Source of the DNA: an uncultured Flavobacteriales bacterium
GTDB taxonomy: Bacteria > Bacteroidota > Bacteroidia > Flavobacteriales > BACL11
Reading direction: 5' to 3'
Length of the DNA stretch: 34,384 bases
Assembly: GCA_938073745.1 (NCBI GenBank)
Contig: CALJFR010000052.1
Span: forward strand, 1 to 34,384
In this document: positions 30,913-34,384 of the stretch, piece after piece
Position numbering within the stretch: position 1 is the stretch's first letter
Layout: every line of letters begins with the position of its first letter
Position numbers and translations under genes: made by a program
Notes under the pieces: model-generated
Database searches by the model: none
Told to the model about the DNA's origin: nothing
The model's input: only the letters and a program-made list of their open reading frames with translations

Positions 30913-31665
30913 ATGATTTTATATCCAAATGCAAAAATTAATTTAGGATTAAATATTCTATCAAAAAGAGATGATGGTTTTCATAATTTAATTTCAGTTT
31001 TTTATCCATTACATAATTATTTTGACATTTTAGAAATTATACCAGCTACAAAATTTCTTTTTACAACATCTGGTTTAAATATTCCAGGAAAAACTAATTT
31101 GTGTGAAAAAGCATATGCTTTAATGAATTCTAAATATAATATTAAACCTATTCATATTCATTTGCACAAAAATATTCCTATTGGCTCTGGATTAGGAGGT
31201 GGTTCTTCAGACGCATCATTTGTTTTAAAAGGTATTAATCAACTATTTAATTTAAATATTGATAATCATATATTACAAAATATTTCTTTAGAAATAGGTG
31301 CTGATTGTCCTTTTTTCATCGAAAATAAAGTAAAGCTTGTAACTGGAATAGGAGATGTTATGAATGATATAGATCTAGATATATCTGAATATGAAATTAG
31401 GGTAATTAATACCGGGATACATATTAGTACCAAAGAAGCATTTTCTGAAATTGTTTGTGATAATACCAATAATTCTTTACAAAATTTAGCTTTTTTACCA
31501 ATAGAAAAATGGAAATATTCAATTACAAATGATTTTGAAAAAAATCTTTTTAATAAGTATCCAAAAATTAAAGAATCTAAGCAGAAACTTTATGATTCAG
31601 GAGCAATATATTCAAGTATGACAGGAACAGGTTCAACTGTATATGGAGTTTTTAAAAAGTCTTAA
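30913..31665 (+). CDS. ispE: 4-diphosphocytidyl-2-C-methyl-D-erythritol kinase
   Basis: PNAKINLGLNILSKRDDGFHNLISVFYPL; GHMP motif NIPIGSGLGGGSSDAS; GADCPFFIENK; SSMTGTGSTVYGVF. Confidence 0.96.
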   Translation: MILYPNAKINLGLNILSKRDDGFHNLISVFYPLHNYFDILEIIPATKFLFTTSGLNIPGKTNLCEKAYALMNSKYNIKPIHIHLHKNIPIGSGLGGGSSDASFVLKGINQLFNLNIDNHILQNISLEIGADCPFFIENKVKLVTGIGDVMNDIDLDISEYEIRVINTGIHISTKEAFSEIVCDNTNNSLQNLAFLPIEKWKYSITNDFEKNLFNKYPKIKESKQKLYDSGAIYSSMTGTGSTVYGVFKKS

Positions 31666-31667
31666 GA

Positions 31668-33212
31668 TTACCCGTTCATTGTGATTAAGAATTCATTGTT
31701 GTCTTTTGTCTTCTGAAGTCTATCTTTCATAAATTCAATAGCTTCGACAGGATTCATATCTGCAAGATAATTTCTTAATACCCATATTCTTTGAATATGA
31801 TCTTTGTCTAAAAGAAGATCTTCTCTTCTTGTACTTGATGCAACAAGATCAACAGCAGGATAGATCCTTCTATTGGCAATTTTTCTATCAAGCTGAAGCT
31901 CCATATTACCAGTTCCCTTAAATTCTTCAAAGATTACTTCATCCATTTTACTGCCAGTTTCTGTTAAAGCAGTTGCTAGTATTGTTAATGATCCACCATT
32001 TTCAATTTTTCTAGCAGCACCAAAGAATCTCTTAGGTTTATGAAGTGCATTAGCGTCAACTCCACCACTGAGAATTTTACCTGATGCAGGTTGTACTGTG
32101 TTATAAGCTCTAGCCAATCTTGTAATTGAATCTAGTAGAATTACAACATCATGACCACATTCAACCATTCTCTTAGCTTTTTCCAAAACAATATCAGCTA
32201 CTTTTACATGTCTGCTAGCTGGTTCATCAAATGTAGATGCTATTACTTCAGCATTCACACTCCTTTCCATATCAGTAACTTCTTCAGGTCTTTCATCAAT
32301 TAATAGAATTATCATGTATACTTCAGGATGATTATCAGCTATTGCATTTGCAATTTCTTTTAAAAGAACAGTTTTACCTGTTTTAGGTTGTGCTACAATT
32401 AACCCTCTTTGTCCTTTTCCTAAAGGAGTAAAAATATCTAACATTCTAGTTGATATGTTATTATGTCCATTATCCAAAAGATGGAACTTTTCATTTGGGA
32501 AAAGCGGTGTTAGGTGCTCAAAAGGAACTCTATCTCTAGCTATTGCAGGGTCTCTACCGTTAATATTTTTCACATTTATTAAAGGAAAATATTTTTCTCC
32601 AGATTTAGGAGGTCTAACAGTTCCTACTATTGTATCTCCTGTTTTAAGTCCAAATAATTTAATCTGGGAGTGAGAAACATAAACATCATCTGGAGAAGAT
32701 AAATAATGATAATCAGATGATCGCATAAAACCATATCCGTCTGGCATGATTTCTATAACCCCTTCAGTTTCTATAATACCATCAAAATCATAGTCATAAT
32801 CTGATTTTGGCTTTTGATTAGGATTTGGTCTATTATTTGGATTGTGTTTTTGATTAGGATTGTTCTTATTATGATGATGTTTTTTTTCTTGATTTTTGTT
32901 TTTGTAATTATTATCTGTTGAAATATGTTTTGAAGTAATATTCATCTCCTTTGAATCAATTTTACTATTTTCTTTTTTTATTGGAGCTTTATCTTTTGGT
33001 TTAGCACTTGGTTTAGCACTTGGCTTAGCACTTGGTTTAGCACTTGGTTTGGCAGGATTTTTTGTAACTTCATTTTGTTCTGCTTGATGATCTAGAATAG
33101 CATATGCTAAGTCAAGTTTTTTTAACTTCTCATAATTTGAGATGTTTAATTTTTTAGCAATTTCTTTAAGCTCGGTTACTTTTGAATTATTTAATTCTTC
33201 TAGTTTATACAT
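31668..33212 (-). CDS. rho: Transcription termination factor Rho with a long low-complexity insert
   Basis: [122 protein letters not shown]. Confidence 0.98.
   Translation of the reverse strand: MYKLEELNNSKVTELKEIAKKLNISNYEKLKKLDLAYAILDHQAEQNEVTKNPAKPSAKPSAKPSAKPSAKPKDKAPIKKENSKIDSKEMNITSKHISTDNNYKNKNQEKKHHHNKNNPNQKHNPNNRPNPNQKPKSDYDYDFDGIIETEGVIEIMPDGYGFMRSSDYHYLSSPDDVYVSHSQIKLFGLKTGDTIVGTVRPPKSGEKYFPLINVKNINGRDPAIARDRVPFEHLTPLFPNEKFHLLDNGHNNISTRMLDIFTPLGKGQRGLIVAQPKTGKTVLLKEIANAIADNHPEVYMIILLIDERPEEVTDMERSVNAEVIASTFDEPASRHVKVADIVLEKAKRMVECGHDVVILLDSITRLARAYNTVQPASGKILSGGVDANALHKPKRFFGAARKIENGGSLTILATALTETGSKMDEVIFEEFKGTGNMELQLDRKIANRRIYPAVDLVASSTRREDLLLDKDHIQRIWVLRNYLADMNPVEAIEFMKDRLQKTKDNNEFLITMNG
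33001..33048 (-). repeat. Four tandem 12-bp units in rho encoding repeated A-K-P-S
   Basis: + strand ttagcacttggt / ttagcacttggc / ttagcacttggt / ttagcacttggt read directly. Confidence 0.95.
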
Positions 33213-33369
33213 TTTATGTTTTTTGATGACAATCTGTAATGTTTGTTACAGAAAATTTTTGGTTATTTAAAAAGAGATTTGATTAAATCTTTGGTAAGTT
33301 GGTGCAATATTACGAATTTTTACATTAATCATCTTTTTTATTTGATATTATTTATTTTTGTAATTAGAT

Positions 33370-33762
33370 ATGATACAAAGAATCCAATCTGTTTTTTTTC
33401 TACTTTCTGCACTAACATCAATTTTGATTATTTTTTATTTTCCTGTTTTGAGTAATGAAGGAGATAACTTATTCCTATTTAATCGTTTTGTATATTTAAG
33501 AATTTTACTTTTATCGTCTTCATTACTAGCAATTTTCGCGATATTTCAATATAAAAACAGATCTCGTCAAAGGTTAATATCTTCTTTGTCTAGACTAATG
33601 ATTACTTTTTTTTATATCATAACTCTAGTGTTCTATAAAGAGGATTTTGATTTTGAAATTGGTCTTTTCTTATGTATAATACCTTTCATTTTATTGTTTA
33701 TTGCAAGCTATTTTGTCAAAAAAGATGAAAAATTAATAAAGGATTCTGATAGGATTCGATAG
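33370..33762 (+). CDS. DUF4293-like small membrane protein
   Basis: 130 aa, about four hydrophobic segments, starts MIQRIQSVFFLLSALTSILIIFYFPV as in the Bacteroidota DUF4293 family. Confidence 0.78.
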   Translation: MIQRIQSVFFLLSALTSILIIFYFPVLSNEGDNLFLFNRFVYLRILLLSSSLLAIFAIFQYKNRSRQRLISSLSRLMITFFYIITLVFYKEDFDFEIGLFLCIIPFILLFIASYFVKKDEKLIKDSDRIR

Positions 33763-33763
33763 T

Positions 33764-34255
33764 TTATTTCTTTAACTCAATAACTTTTAAGTCAGTTATA
33801 TTTTCTTTATCTATTTTGAATTTTAAAATAGTTTTTACTTTGTGAACTCCATAGTTACCTGCTGCTCCAGGATTCATATGTAATAAGTTAAATTTTTTAT
33901 CAAAGATTACTTTTAAAATATGAGAGTGTCCACATATAAAAAGTTTAGGTCTTACTTTTTGTATTTTTTCTTTTATTCCTTTGGTATATTTTCCTGGGTA
34001 TCCTCCAATATGAGTTATTAATACATTTACTTCTTCACATTTAAAATTTATAAATGCTTTCGTTGCACTTCTGATAATATGATTATCAATATTTCCATAA
34101 ACTGCTCTAACTTTTGTTATTTTTTCTAAATTTTCAAGTATTCCTATATTTCCTATGTCTCCAGCATGCCATATTTCATTAGCATCTTTAAGATGTGGTA
34201 AAAATCTTTCATCCAAAGCACTGTGTGTGTCAGATAAAAGTACAATCTTCTTCAT
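33764..34255 (-). CDS. YfcE-family metallophosphoesterase
   Basis: MKKIVLLSDTHS, IWHAGDIGN, VRAVYGNID, VLITHIGGYPGKY, FICGHSHI, LLHMNPGAAG. Confidence 0.93.
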   Translation of the reverse strand: MKKIVLLSDTHSALDERFLPHLKDANEIWHAGDIGNIGILENLEKITKVRAVYGNIDNHIIRSATKAFINFKCEEVNVLITHIGGYPGKYTKGIKEKIQKVRPKLFICGHSHILKVIFDKKFNLLHMNPGAAGNYGVHKVKTILKFKIDKENITDLKVIELKK

Positions 34256-34384
34256 TTATTTTATTAGAGTAATCTGGCCTACTTCTCTTTCTATTTTATT
34301 TTTAAAGTCAATAATGTCTATGCTGTAAAAATATTGTCCACTAGGCACGTTTTTCCCATCCCATCCTTGATTTTCTGCTTGATA
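34256..34384 (-). CDS. C-terminal end of a T9SS type B (gliding-motility-associated C-terminal domain) protein, truncated by window edge
   Basis: Reverse-strand translation YQAENQGWDGKNVPSGQYFYSIDIIDFKNKIEREVGQITLIK*; 'WDGKNVPSGQYFYSIDI...G.ITLIK' is the type B sorting-domain signature; stop immediately precedes the phosphoesterase ATG (TAAATG). Confidence 0.85.
   Translation of the reverse strand, partial: YQAENQGWDGKNVPSGQYFYSIDIIDFKNKIEREVGQITLIK

Noticed and set aside
31266-31469. 67-aa minus-strand ORF inside ispE
   Set aside because: Antisense of the conserved ispE gene.
32455-32673. 72-aa plus-strand ORF opposite rho
   Set aside because: Antisense of the conserved RNA-binding domain of Rho.
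33353-33360. TATTTTTG match to the -7 consensus upstream of the DUF4293-like gene
   Set aside because: Only about 9 nt from the ATG, which would give an almost leaderless mRNA, and no -33 element at proper spacing; could be chance in AT-rich DNA.
33243-33455. 70-aa plus-strand ORF overlapping the DUF4293-like start
   Set aside because: Different frame, starts in the AT-rich rho-DUF4293 divergent gap; the 130-aa DUF4293-like ORF is the better call.
1-34384. Searched by eye for CRISPR arrays, transposases/IS ends, toxin-antitoxin pairs, phage genes, defence genes, rRNA and tRNA
   Set aside because: None found; the tandem repeats present (rplQ, rho) are coding low-complexity repeats, not arrays.

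Overview
AT-rich chromosomal window from a Bacteroidota bacterium, most likely Flavobacteriia. The left half (713-18203, + strand) is an essentially uninterrupted str/S10/spc/alpha ribosomal-protein supercluster: rpsL-rpsG-fusA-rpsJ-rplCDWB-rpsS-rplV-rpsC-rplP-rpmC-rpsQ-rplNXE-rpsNH-rplFR-rpsE-rpmD-rplO-secY-map-infA-rpmJ-rpsMKD-rpoA-rplQ. It ends in a convincing intrinsic terminator. Two short genes missing from the supplied ORF track, rpmD (58 aa) and rpmJ (38 aa), can be read directly. Downstream are carA-eno-citrate synthase-UbiD family, a DEAD-box helicase, a MarR regulator divergent from an acyl-CoA ligase with a perfect palindrome between them, an accA-dnaB-'AsnB-like' secreted protein operon, ispE, rho, a DUF4293-like membrane protein and a YfcE-like phosphoesterase. 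Both window edges cut genes whose products end in T9SS C-terminal sorting domains (type A on the left, gliding-motility/type B on the right). I see no CRISPR array, tRNA, rRNA, transposon, phage or defence island. This is mostly a conserved housekeeping region and I do not find strong evidence of a new system. The best second-look items are the secreted 'AsnB-like' protein that lacks AsnB motifs, the palindrome between marR and the acyl-CoA ligase, the low-complexity insert in Rho, the repeat-bearing acidic tail on ribosomal protein L17, and the repeated back-to-back convergent gene ends with 0-2 nt spacing.
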